From contig JAJFTJ010000021.1 of assembly GCA_021373015.1 (NCBI GenBank), positions 1 to 64,000 of the forward strand: DNA of 64,000 bases, in the 5' to 3' direction. Source of the DNA: Nitrospiraceae bacterium (lineage in GTDB: Bacteria; Nitrospirota; Thermodesulfovibrionia; Thermodesulfovibrionales; UBA1546). Positions 1 through 7,394 of this stretch are shown one piece after another; the stretch's first letter is position 1, and the number at the start of each line of letters is the position of its first letter. The position numbers and the translations under genes are program-made. The notes beneath the pieces were generated by a model, which had not been told where the DNA came from, made no database searches, and saw only the letters and a program-made list of their open reading frames with translations.

Positions 1-1
1 A

Positions 2-190
2 AGGCTTGGATATGCCTCTGCAAATTGTGCCAAGTGCAAGATATGTGAGAGGGTATGTTATATGGATGTTAAGATATCTGAACATGTTGATCAGAAGACT
101 TTAAGAGATATAAACTGCATCTATTGCGGCAGATGCTTGGACTCATGCAACATCAAGAAAAAACTTTTAAATATGAAACTGGGAGGATGA
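2..190 (+). CDS. 4Fe-4S dicluster protein, C-terminal fragment (NapH-like)
   Basis: The reading frame enters from the left edge and ends at TGA 188-190. The 62 visible residues carry two ferredoxin-type cysteine clusters, CAKCKICERVC and CIYCGRCLDSC, each able to bind a 4Fe-4S cluster. The spacing resembles the C-terminus of the NapH-like protein at 58358-59026, so this is probably the tail of a membrane quinol-oxidising NapH/NapG-type iron-sulfur protein. The NapD-like gene begins 3 bp after the stop, which supports a periplasmic nitrate reductase type locus lying mostly to the left. The catalytic subunit is outside the window, so the NapH identity is inference. Confidence 0.7.
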   Translation, partial: RLGYASANCAKCKICERVCYMDVKISEHVDQKTLRDINCIYCGRCLDSCNIKKKLLNMKLGG

Positions 191-193
191 AAA

Positions 194-466
194 ATGGTAT
201 TTGCAAGCGGTTTTGTAGAAATAAATGATATCAATGAAATTGATAAGTTAAAAGAAGAATTGAAAAGCAGAAGCATTATAGTCGATGAGACTAAAGAAGA
301 AAAAATAATTTTTTTAGTTGAAAGAGAGACAATCGGAGACGTAAAAAAAACACTTGATGAATTAAGAGATGTGGACGGCATAAGAAGCGTTTATCTTGCC
401 TATTACAGCCTTGAAGGCGGTGATGAGGAAGCAAGTGAAGGAAGCGTTCCTTTTTTCAATGCATAG
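194..466 (+). CDS. napD: NapD-like chaperone
   Basis: This 90-residue protein begins with the short beta-strand motif MVFASGFVEI and follows the ferredoxin-like pattern of NapD: a hydrophobic strand, an Asp/Glu-rich helix, then a segment ending in IRSVYLAYYSLEG. NapD proteins bind the twin-arginine signal of the molybdenum enzyme NapA in the cytoplasm and delay export until the cofactor is in. GGAGGATG at 182-189, overlapping the previous stop, is the ribosome site, so translation is coupled to the upstream iron-sulfur gene. The acidic tail after residue 75 is longer than in typical NapD. Similarity is from pattern only; the NapA partner is not visible. Confidence 0.65.
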   Translation: MVFASGFVEINDINEIDKLKEELKSRSIIVDETKEEKIIFLVERETIGDVKKTLDELRDVDGIRSVYLAYYSLEGGDEEASEGSVPFFNA

Positions 467-494
467 ATAATTCTGAATTATATTTTTAACAATT

Positions 495-530
495 AAAGGA
501 TGAGATCAACGCTCATCCTTTTTTATTTTA
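495..530 (+). terminator. Rho-independent terminator after napD-like gene
   Basis: A perfect 10-bp stem pairs 495-504 (AAAGGATGAG) with 512-521 around a 7-base loop and runs into a T-rich tract to 530. It lies between the plus-strand napD-like gene and the convergent histidine kinase gene. Confidence 0.85.
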
Positions 531-549
531 AAGTAGATTTTATTTTCTT

Positions 550-1962
550 TTAAGATGATCTTTGCGTAGGCAGATTAACAATAATCACAGTACCCTTCCC
601 GTATTCGCTTTCAACTCTAATGCCCCCATTATGCGACTCTATTATTGCCTTGGAAATGCTCAATCCCAGACCTGAACCAGAAGAATATCCGCGTGATTGG
701 TCAGACCTGTAAAAACGTTCAAATACATATGGAATATCAGATGCCTTTATGCCAGGACCTGCATCTTTTACAATCACATTTATGCTGTTATTATCTTTTT
801 GCGTTGATATCTCAATAGAACCTCCATCCGTATTATATTTAACAGCATTTTCTATTATGTTAATAAAAGCCTCTATTAATCTATTCTTATCAGCCAGTAT
901 ATTAATCTCACTGCCAATTGTTATCTTAATATCTATCTTTTTCTTCTCTATAAAAATTTTAGTCAATTCAACAGCTTTTGATATAACTTCGCTTATATTT
1001 ACAATCTTAAAAGAATCTTTTCCCATAAGTCCGGAATCAAGCTGAGCAAGAGAAAGCATATTTTTTATAATCTCGCTCATATGAGCTGTAGTTTCATTTA
1101 TTATATGAAGTCCTTCCGTATATTCTTGAACAGTCCGCTCCTTTTGGAGGAGCACATCGCAATGACTTTTAATTACTGAAACTGGCGTTTTAAGTTCGTG
1201 AGATGCGTCAGACACTATCCTTTGTTCCGCGTCAAATGCTTTTTGAAGTCTGTCAAGCATGGTGTTAAATGAATACGAGAGATCGTTTAATTCTTTATTT
1301 TGATCTTCTGGGTTTATTCTCTCGCCTAAACTTTTGTGTGTTATTGTGTTGATCTTTGCAGAAAATGTCCTCAGCGGTGATAGAGCCAATTTAGTTATCA
1401 ATAAACCAGCAGTTGCTATTAAACAAATACTTACAAATGTTATTGCGAATAAAAATAATTTCAACCTTTCCAGAAAAACAAGACTTTCATTCAAACTTCT
1501 AGCCACTATGATAGTTGAAGGTATCCCTGTTATGTTTATTTCCTGCTGCATTACCCTGACAGGTTCTTCATCAGGTCCAAACGAATTATAAGTTTTCAAA
1601 TGTTTTTTTATATCATTAAGCAGAAGAGTTCCAGATGCAAAATTAAAATCATCTTCAACAAGTGAAGGTGAAGCAGCGAACAATTTATTGTTAATCAGTA
1701 TTTTATAATAGTGCCCTGACAATGGTATTGCATAATCGCCGCTTACAACTTCACTCAGATCAAATCTGACTTTGCCGTTTTCTGCATTGAGAAGTCCTGT
1801 GAAAATTTGAATGTCTGAATGAAGATTGTCATCTACAGTGGCAAATATTATTGTTTTGACCTCTTTAAAAAAAACAAAACCCGAGCTGATTAATAAAATA
1901 GATGCTACAATGAAAATCCAAAGAAACAGTTTTATAGAAATTGATCTAAGTTTAATTTTCAT
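550..1962 (-). CDS. HAMP-domain sensor histidine kinase
   Basis: The 470-residue protein has a membrane segment at about 11-31, a periplasmic sensor domain at about 32-165, a second membrane segment at about 168-190, a HAMP linker, a HisKA helix with phospho-acceptor His255 in SDASHELKTP, and an HATPase domain with N box (Asn368, Asn372), DAGPG at 400-404 and SGLGL near 430. This is the transmembrane-kinase layout of the CusS/QseC group. Its start abuts the stop of the OmpR-type regulator (no intervening bases), so the two form one operon and a cognate pair. The gene lies last in the leftward cytochrome locus, so it may sense a redox or envelope signal for that module; the signal is unknown. 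Confidence 0.9.
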   Translation of the reverse strand: MKIKLRSISIKLFLWIFIVASILLISSGFVFFKEVKTIIFATVDDNLHSDIQIFTGLLNAENGKVRFDLSEVVSGDYAIPLSGHYYKILINNKLFAASPSLVEDDFNFASGTLLLNDIKKHLKTYNSFGPDEEPVRVMQQEINITGIPSTIIVARSLNESLVFLERLKLFLFAITFVSICLIATAGLLITKLALSPLRTFSAKINTITHKSLGERINPEDQNKELNDLSYSFNTMLDRLQKAFDAEQRIVSDASHELKTPVSVIKSHCDVLLQKERTVQEYTEGLHIINETTAHMSEIIKNMLSLAQLDSGLMGKDSFKIVNISEVISKAVELTKIFIEKKKIDIKITIGSEINILADKNRLIEAFINIIENAVKYNTDGGSIEISTQKDNNSINVIVKDAGPGIKASDIPYVFERFYRSDQSRGYSSGSGLGLSISKAIIESHNGGIRVESEYGKGTVIIVNLPTQRSS

Positions 1963-2634
1963 TTATTCTGCGCTCAAAACGTATCCTGCTCCTCTCACAG
2001 TCTTAATGAGCTTTTTATCAAATCCTTTATCTATTTTATTACGCAAATAATTAACAAAAACATCTACAATGTTGCTGTCAAGATCAAATTCAGAATCATA
2101 GATATGATCTATTATTTCAGTTCTTGAAATGACTCTGTTTTTTTGAGATACAAGATATTCAAGCAGATTATATTCTTTTGCTGAAAGCTTTATTTCTTTG
2201 CCAGCCCTTTTAACTGTTCTTGAATTTGTATTAATAATAAGATCTCCTGCTTCAATATATGGTGAAACCGTTCCTTTATCCCTCCTAATAGCAGATCTTA
2301 CCCGAGCAAGCAGCTCAGAAAAATCAAAAGGTTTAGGAATGTAATCGTCTGCGCCAGTGTTTAATCCATGTATGCGGTCATCGACCTCCCCTTTTGCTGT
2401 AAGCATAAGAATTGGCGTATTATAGCCTTTGCTTCTCAGGGTTTTCAAAATGGTTATGCCGTCAATTGAAGGAAGCATTATATCGAGAAGCACTGCGTCA
2501 TACGTATAATTTTCAGCCATGTAAAGACCTTCTTCGCCGTCAAAAGAAAGCTCTACGGTAAATCCGTTCTCCGCAAATCCCCGCTTAAGGATATTTGCAA
2601 GATTTTGTTCATCTTCTATTATAAGTAAGCGCAT
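1963..2634 (-). CDS. OmpR/PhoB-family response regulator
   Basis: The 223-residue protein has a receiver domain with the acidic pair Glu7/Asp8, phospho-acceptor Asp51 in DIMLP and the conserved LMLTAK strand, followed by a winged-helix effector domain ending in RTVRGAGYVL. It is full length for the family. It is co-transcribed with the downstream kinase. OmpR-type regulators bind direct repeats spaced by one helical turn. Such repeats occur at 4655-4675 and 6975-6995 before genes of the adjacent cytochrome locus and are the natural candidate targets, though that link is inferred. Confidence 0.93.
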   Translation of the reverse strand: MRLLIIEDEQNLANILKRGFAENGFTVELSFDGEEGLYMAENYTYDAVLLDIMLPSIDGITILKTLRSKGYNTPILMLTAKGEVDDRIHGLNTGADDYIPKPFDFSELLARVRSAIRRDKGTVSPYIEAGDLIINTNSRTVKRAGKEIKLSAKEYNLLEYLVSQKNRVISRTEIIDHIYDSEFDLDSNIVDVFVNYLRNKIDKGFDKKLIKTVRGAGYVLSAE

Positions 2635-2669
2635 TTTTACTTTATAAAAAAAATTCCTGAAACAGCAAG

Positions 2670-3263
2670 TTAATCCTCATATTTCATGAAAATTATTCTT
2701 TTCCAGTAATGTCTTCCCTGTAGTGCGTGAAGAACAACAGCGCTGACATGTGCAAAAAGAAAGGTCGGCATAAGAAATTCACCGAATTCGTGCATTTCTT
2801 TTACGAAATGCATAGGCCCGTTGTCGATTTTATTGCCTGGTTCAAGGTAGAAAAACATTATTGCCCCAGTTACAGCCATATATACTAACCCTGCAAGACC
2901 GTATATCATTACAAGCCCTGCAATGCCTTGATGCGTCTCCCTTACAGGCAGCTTCATTTTAAATAAATTTTTTATATCCTGAAAGATAAGATTTAAACGT
3001 TCTTTGCCAAACGGCATCCATTCACTAAAACGATCGCCTCTTGCCCCAGCGAATCCTGCAACGAGCCGCATTGCCACTAAAACAGCTAATGCAATGCCTA
3101 TCCAGCCATGGATTGTAAATCCTAAATGCTCAATTTTCTTATAGTCATCAGCTATTTCTCCCGTAAGCCAAGCGGTAATTCCTAAAAAAATAAACCCAAG
3201 ATGAATGATTCTTACAAAAGTACTGATAGAATTGTTTTGTTCGGCAATGTTTTGTTTTGACAT
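2670..3263 (-). CDS. Cytochrome b561-type membrane protein
   Basis: The 197-residue protein has four hydrophobic helices with histidines at the usual haem-ligand positions: RIIHLG in helix 1, GFTIHGWIG in helix 2, and EFLMPTFLFAHVSAVVLHAL in helix 4 (HxxxxxxH). This matches the small cytochrome b561 / Ni-hydrogenase-type b family that passes electrons between quinol and periplasmic cytochromes. It lies between the DUF5666 genes and the two-component genes on the same strand. GAGGAG before the ATG gives the start. It would be a second b-type subunit beside the fused one at 4670-5890. Confidence 0.85.
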   Translation of the reverse strand: MSKQNIAEQNNSISTFVRIIHLGFIFLGITAWLTGEIADDYKKIEHLGFTIHGWIGIALAVLVAMRLVAGFAGARGDRFSEWMPFGKERLNLIFQDIKNLFKMKLPVRETHQGIAGLVMIYGLAGLVYMAVTGAIMFFYLEPGNKIDNGPMHFVKEMHEFGEFLMPTFLFAHVSAVVLHALQGRHYWKRIIFMKYED

Positions 3264-3332
3264 TATGTTTCTCCTCTTGAGTTATTTCTTTAATAGAGAC
3301 TTATTCAATCCAAGCGCAATTTGCTTCAATTT

Positions 3333-3881
3333 TCACTTCCGATATTCTGAATCAAATTTTGTCGCTCTTTTTACATATATTTTCCCGGCTGTAAAAACCT
3401 TTCCTGAATAACTGCCTTTTATCTCGATATAGGCTCCAATAGCAACTTTGCCATGTTCTTCATCAATATAAGTGTCTTTTGTAATAAGTATTTCTTTTCC
3501 ATTCACAACCCAAACACCAACAATACCAGACGGCAGACTTTCGATTATTCCGTAAAGCCTAGCACGATTTTTGTCTCTCTTCACTTCAATCTTATACGCA
3601 GTAAATGTCTTTCCTGAATAAATCCCCTTAACCTCAACGTATGCACCAATATCTGCCTTTCCGTGTTCCTCCTTTAAAAGGGTATCCTTATTTACAAAAA
3701 TTTCTTTTCCATTCACAATCCAAGTGCCATAGATGCCTTGAGGGATCCGCTCAACAGTACCATAAAATTTCGCTCTATATGCATTCTGGTTGTCAAAATA
3801 GCGTTCTGCATCAGAAGCATAAACCAGTCCGCACAAACCTGAGATGAAACATATCGAAAACAGTATCGCTATTGTTTTCAT
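3333..3881 (-). CDS. DUF5666-type secreted repeat protein
   Basis: A signal peptide occupies about residues 1-22, followed by two tandem copies of a beta-rich repeat of about 65 residues. Each repeat has the core pattern YGxxExxPxGIxGxWxVNGKEI, then K-D-T, then IGAYxExKGxYSGKxFTAxKI. This is the DUF5666 pattern, whose function is not known. The gene is 4 bp downstream of a paralogous gene. Its place inside a cytochrome operon suggests a periplasmic partner, for example a scaffold or binding protein, but nothing in the sequence indicates a cofactor: there is no CxxCH motif and no conserved Cys after the signal peptide. Confidence 0.75.
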   Translation of the reverse strand: MKTIAILFSICFISGLCGLVYASDAERYFDNQNAYRAKFYGTVERIPQGIYGTWIVNGKEIFVNKDTLLKEEHGKADIGAYVEVKGIYSGKTFTAYKIEVKRDKNRARLYGIIESLPSGIVGVWVVNGKEILITKDTYIDEEHGKVAIGAYIEIKGSYSGKVFTAGKIYVKRATKFDSEYRK

Positions 3882-3885
3882 TCTG

Positions 3886-4587
3886 TTATTTTCTAACCTC
3901 TATCTCTTTCGCCTTAAATACATCTTTTATATAGCTTCCTTTAATATCAACAAAAACGCCTACATCTGCCTTACCATTCAACTGCTTGATTATTGTGCTC
4001 TCAGAAACATAGACCTCTTTTCCATCAACTATCCAAGTACCAAGTCCGCCAACAGGGATTTTATCAATTCTGCCTTGAGGATTTACAGTATCAGGATTAA
4101 CAGGACTTAGCACATAATCCTGTGTTTCGATCGTAAGTGCAACAAGATTTTTCCCTAAGTAACTACCTTCTCCTATTACTCCTCTACCGATTATCACTTT
4201 ACCATATTTTTCACTAATTAAAGTGTTTCTTGTCACAACAACCGTCTGGCCGTCAATTGTCCATATTGAAGGATCACCTTTGGTCATTTTTTTAACAATA
4301 CCGTAAAATTTTCTTTTCGCAGGTTTCCTGTCATTAGAGCTTATGTTCTTGAGATTTTCTTCGTTCTGATTGATTTCTTGCTGATATGGCTTGTTTTGGA
4401 AATCTCCCTGGTAGTTATCGTAATTATTTTGCTGGTAATCACCAGAATGTTTTGTCTTGGACTTCTTGTTATAGTCGTGCTGGTCTTTGTGTTTATCATG
4501 GTGATCATCATGATCTTTATCTGCAAATACAACCACCGGGAAAGTTAAAATCAAAAATACAGCTAATATTCTTACAAAATCTTTCAT
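3886..4587 (-). CDS. DUF5666-type secreted repeat protein with His-rich linker
   Basis: The start is set at the ATG at 4585-4587, because GGGAGG lies just upstream and a signal peptide (MKDFVRILAVFLILTFPVVVFA) follows directly. A longer in-frame ORF begins at 4626 but puts 13 residues before this signal. After cleavage comes a stretch rich in Asp, His and Lys (KDHDDHHDKHKDQHDY), which could bind metal, then an Asn/Gln-rich linker and two DUF5666-like repeats. It is a paralogue of the next gene. A direct-repeat regulatory site lies 68 bp upstream of the start, so this gene may head its own transcript within the locus. Confidence 0.75.
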   Translation of the reverse strand: MKDFVRILAVFLILTFPVVVFADKDHDDHHDKHKDQHDYNKKSKTKHSGDYQQNNYDNYQGDFQNKPYQQEINQNEENLKNISSNDRKPAKRKFYGIVKKMTKGDPSIWTIDGQTVVVTRNTLISEKYGKVIIGRGVIGEGSYLGKNLVALTIETQDYVLSPVNPDTVNPQGRIDKIPVGGLGTWIVDGKEVYVSESTIIKQLNGKADVGVFVDIKGSYIKDVFKAKEIEVRK

Positions 4588-4654
4588 AACATCCTCCCAC
4601 TCAAGTTTTTTTAAAGGTACATCCATAAATTCTTAAATACAGATTATCAAATAT

Positions 4655-4675
4655 GATATTAAAGCAAGATTAAAA
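4655..4675 (-). promoter_or_regulatory. Candidate OmpR-type direct-repeat site A
   Basis: Read on the minus strand this 21-bp block contains TTAATC and TTTAATA-like half-sites with an 11-bp repeat step (TTAATC-N5-TTAATA). It starts 68 bp upstream of the ATG at 4587 and overlaps the 3' end of the preceding gene. Nearly the same block occurs at 6975-6995, 67 bp before the SHP-like gene. The 11-bp period is typical of OmpR/PhoP-type regulator sites. Confidence 0.55.
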
Positions 4676-5890
4676 CCTCTTGTTATTGAAATTTTTATCT
4701 ACAAAAAAAACGAGTTTGCTAAAAATATTTTCTTTTTTATCAGGAGCTTTTGCATATTCTGCTTTCGTAGGTATTTTTATGTCATTGTCTTCAAATGAAC
4801 CGTACTCAGCCCACTTGTGGCACGCAACACAATTTGACTTGCTCTTTACAGAATCATGTTTAAAAACATTGTTGTTGATATTGTCATGTTTATCTTTCCA
4901 GTATGAAATCTTGGTTATAGCTGCTGGCATCTGGTCACCTTTTATTGATGCTGTAAGTTTTATTGATGCCTCTTCTTTAGATGTTTCAGCTGAGTTTTCT
5001 AACAGATAATTTTCTATTTCTTTTCTTAAAGGCTCATCAATTGAAGCATCATCTCCAAAGTGATCGCTTAAATCTGCCATTACCAACTTCCAGCCTTTTG
5101 CAGGCAGCATATTAGGGGTGAAACCCATATGACAGGAACCGCATTCATTCTTATAAACAACAGGCACTGATGTCATGCTTGGCTTGTATGAATTTATTTT
5201 GTTATACACATAGAAGCCAGCAGGCAAAGTCAATGCAATCAGAAAAAAAGAAGCTAAAGCCCTGATCATTCCAGTCTGTATCCTGCCAGAATAGTCATAA
5301 CCCCTTTTTTTACCTGTAAACATTGACTTTATTATTCCTGTTTTGTGTCTTAATGTCTCAAATAATACACCTGAGATATGTATCGCAATCACTGTAACTA
5401 AAAAAACTCCAGTTGCATAATGAATATATTTTGTTAATGCTGAATAGTGATAATAGCCGTCATGCAAAAACCTTAAGAAACCTCTCCCCTCTTCTATTCC
5501 ATAAAGAACTACACCTGTCAAAACCTCCAGTAAACTCAGTGTAATCATTACTATTACAGCCCATGATGCTCCTGGGTTATGTCCTATATATAAGGGCTTC
5601 TGTTTTTTGAAAAAGTCTTTTATATAGCTTCCAAGCTTATCCATATGAAGATGAAATGAGTTGAATCTTGAATATGCAGGACCAATAAATCCCCAAAGCA
5701 TTCTGAATATTAACAAAACAAGAACTGCTGTTCCAACAGCTACATGGGATGCAAGCCACATATCAGAGTGAACAAGTTTAATGCAAAAATATTTTGTTAT
5801 GTCAGATGTGAGAAAGGAGAATGCAATTAATATTGCAAGGCTCCAGTGAAATATGCGGGTTTGAATATCCCAGACTTTTATCTCTTTCAT
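4670..5890 (-). CDS. Cytochrome b561 domain fused to diheme cytochrome c (DHC)
   Basis: Residues 1-190 form a cytochrome b561-like four-helix domain with candidate haem histidines in TRIFHWS, WLASHVAVG, KYIHYATG and IAIHISG. A fifth hydrophobic segment near 208-230 leads into a periplasmic domain with two haem-binding motifs, CGSCH (250-254) and CVACH (354-358). The spacing and the DHFGDDASI segment match the DHC family (diheme cytochrome c). The C-domain is a clear paralogue of the next gene. The fusion would carry electrons from quinol through haem b to haem c in one polypeptide. GAGATG precedes the start at 5890. Confidence 0.88.
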   Translation of the reverse strand: MKEIKVWDIQTRIFHWSLAILIAFSFLTSDITKYFCIKLVHSDMWLASHVAVGTAVLVLLIFRMLWGFIGPAYSRFNSFHLHMDKLGSYIKDFFKKQKPLYIGHNPGASWAVIVMITLSLLEVLTGVVLYGIEEGRGFLRFLHDGYYHYSALTKYIHYATGVFLVTVIAIHISGVLFETLRHKTGIIKSMFTGKKRGYDYSGRIQTGMIRALASFFLIALTLPAGFYVYNKINSYKPSMTSVPVVYKNECGSCHMGFTPNMLPAKGWKLVMADLSDHFGDDASIDEPLRKEIENYLLENSAETSKEEASIKLTASIKGDQMPAAITKISYWKDKHDNINNNVFKHDSVKSKSNCVACHKWAEYGSFEDNDIKIPTKAEYAKAPDKKENIFSKLVFFVDKNFNNKRF

Positions 5891-5905
5891 CTCTTATATC
5901 CTTTT

Positions 5906-6454
5906 TTATTGCCCTGGTATTCTGACAAAGCGCTCTTTGTAATTTCCAATGTCTGCTGTTGTGTGGCATGCAATGCAATTCCCTGCAAAACCGATGGACT
6001 TCCTTTTATACACATCAGGCCTGATCTCATCATGCTTTGTCTTAAAATAAATCGTTTCTGTTATCTTGATTGGCGTTTCGTTATTTCTTATGGATTTAAG
6101 AAACTTCATTGCCCTTTTTGAATTACTTTTTTCAGCACTGCCAAGCATTAAATACTGGTAAATTTTAGACCATTCAGGCTCACTAATCGAAGCGTCATCC
6201 CCAAAATGATCCTTAAGCGTATTCATTAACTTATTCCATGAACGTGCAGGAAAAAGTTCGGGTTGATATGCAAAATGACATGAACCGCATTCAGTAAGAT
6301 ATGTCTCGTTTGTTACAATTTCAAGGGAACTTTGATATTTTGCATAATATACATTACTGTTTTTCTTATCGTTGTCAGCACCAGCATAAGAAATTACACT
6401 AATCAAACATATCAAATTCAGAGTTAAGCTTAAAATAGTAATTTTAAATTTCAT
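5906..6454 (-). CDS. Diheme cytochrome c (DHC family)
   Basis: The start is taken at the ATG 6452-6454, where AGGAGG sits 5 bp upstream and a signal peptide follows; a longer frame to 6481 lacks a ribosome site. The mature protein has CGSCH (56-60) and CIACH (160-164), with DHFGDDASI between them, as in DHC. In characterised systems DHC is the electron donor to the SHP cytochrome and is encoded beside a cytochrome b561. The same gene order (SHP, DHC, cytochrome b) is seen here, so this is likely the periplasmic shuttle between the membrane cytochrome b and the SHP-like protein. Confidence 0.87.
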   Translation of the reverse strand: MKFKITILSLTLNLICLISVISYAGADNDKKNSNVYYAKYQSSLEIVTNETYLTECGSCHFAYQPELFPARSWNKLMNTLKDHFGDDASISEPEWSKIYQYLMLGSAEKSNSKRAMKFLKSIRNNETPIKITETIYFKTKHDEIRPDVYKRKSIGFAGNCIACHTTADIGNYKERFVRIPGQ

Positions 6455-6470
6455 ATATCCTCCTAATCCT

Positions 6471-6908
6471 TTAATTCTCATTTATAAAAAGAAGTGCATC
6501 GCCTTTTTCTCTTGCAGTGCCTTCTCTGTTAAAAACATCTTTGAAATTTCTTTTAAGCCATTTTTCGATATTCTTAACCGTTGTTAAAGACTGCTTGTTG
6601 ACAGAAGGCGCAAGCGGCTCAATAATCTTGCCGGTTTTGGCGTTTTTGCCCTGTTTTTTCAAATCATTTGTGTGACATGTTGCACAGGAAATTTTGCCGA
6701 GCTCTTTATGCGAAACTTCTTCAAAAAAAAGTTTTCTGCCTCTTTCAGCGCTAAAACCTTTAAACGATGAGTCTTCTTGCTTTGCCTGCTTTTCGAGTGT
6801 CTGCATGTACGTATTCACTTCAGGATTAAACTGCGAAGCAGAGGAACCAGCATTTACTGTTCCTAAGATTATGGTTATTGCTCCTAAAATAATTAACAAA
6901 CTTTTCAT
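6471..6908 (-). CDS. SHP-like monoheme cytochrome c (DUF1924)
   Basis: This 145-residue protein has a signal peptide (about 1-24) and one haem motif, CATCH (75-79), within the pattern AERGRKLF, then GKxxEPLAPSVN, then VxNIEKWLKRN. From recollection of the Rhodobacter sphaeroides haem protein SHP, these blocks align closely. Asn121 in KWLKRN would correspond to the Asn that serves as the labile axial haem ligand, which leaves on reduction so that oxygen or nitric oxide can bind. The two cysteines that form a disulfide next to that Asn in SHP are replaced here. It is the first gene of the leftward cytochrome operon and has a regulatory repeat 67 bp upstream. Confidence 0.85.
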   Translation of the reverse strand: MKSLLIILGAITIILGTVNAGSSASQFNPEVNTYMQTLEKQAKQEDSSFKGFSAERGRKLFFEEVSHKELGKISCATCHTNDLKKQGKNAKTGKIIEPLAPSVNKQSLTTVKNIEKWLKRNFKDVFNREGTAREKGDALLFINEN

Positions 6909-6974
6909 GTTGTATTTCCTCTCTTTAGTTTTTTATTTACTTTTCTAACTTCTTGGGATCACTTTAACAAACAA

Positions 6975-6995
6975 AAGATTAAGGCAGGATTAAAA
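6975..6995 (-). promoter_or_regulatory. Candidate OmpR-type direct-repeat site B
   Basis: Read on the minus strand this block is TTAATC-N5-TTAATC with an 11-bp step. It is the same motif as at 4655-4675, and the block lies almost the same distance (67 bp) upstream of its gene, the SHP-like cytochrome starting at 6908. Confidence 0.6.
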
Positions 6996-7029
6996 CTTAA
7001 GTTTTCAATCAAAAATATTTTTATTTAAG

Positions 7030-7050
7030 TTTTAATTCTTCCTGATATAC
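7030..7050 (+). promoter_or_regulatory. Weaker plus-strand copy of the direct-repeat site (site C)
   Basis: On the plus strand TTTTAATTCTTCCTGATAT aligns with sites A and B but keeps only the first half-site well. It points toward the cupin gene at 7072. The spacing to that start is much shorter than for A and B, so its role is uncertain. Confidence 0.3.
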
Positions 7051-7071
7051 TTAATAACAAAGGAGGATTAC

Positions 7072-7392
7072 ATGGAAACACTGGATCTGAAAAAACTTAT
7101 TAAATTTTATCCTGACAAAATATTCAGGGAAATGCTTGATGACAAGCCTGAGATGAGAATTGCATTAATGTGTCTTGATAAAGATCAAAAGCTTGATCCG
7201 CACAAAGCGCCTTTAAGATTGTTAATGTATGTTGTCGAAGGCAAAGGCACTTTCACAGTTGGAGATAAAAAGATAGAGGCTGATGAAAAAACCTGTATCC
7301 TTTGCGACCCTATGGTGCCGCACGGTTTTGCAGCAGATAAAGGCGATAAACTTGTTGTAATGGCAGTTGTGACCCCAGCAGATGAAATATAG
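7072..7392 (+). CDS. Small cupin-domain protein
   Basis: The 106-residue protein is a single cupin barrel. The first motif region reads LDPHKAP...MYVVEGKGTFTVGDKK and the second PMVPHGFAADKGDKLVVM, with His at the expected metal-binding places but fewer ligands than in classical enzymes. AGGAGG lies 6-7 bp before the ATG. It is divergent from the SHP/DHC cytochrome operon and shares its 160-bp intergenic control region. Such proteins bind small ligands or metals; no substrate can be assigned. Confidence 0.75.
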   Translation: METLDLKKLIKFYPDKIFREMLDDKPEMRIALMCLDKDQKLDPHKAPLRLLMYVVEGKGTFTVGDKKIEADEKTCILCDPMVPHGFAADKGDKLVVMAVVTPADEI

Positions 7393-7394
7393 GA

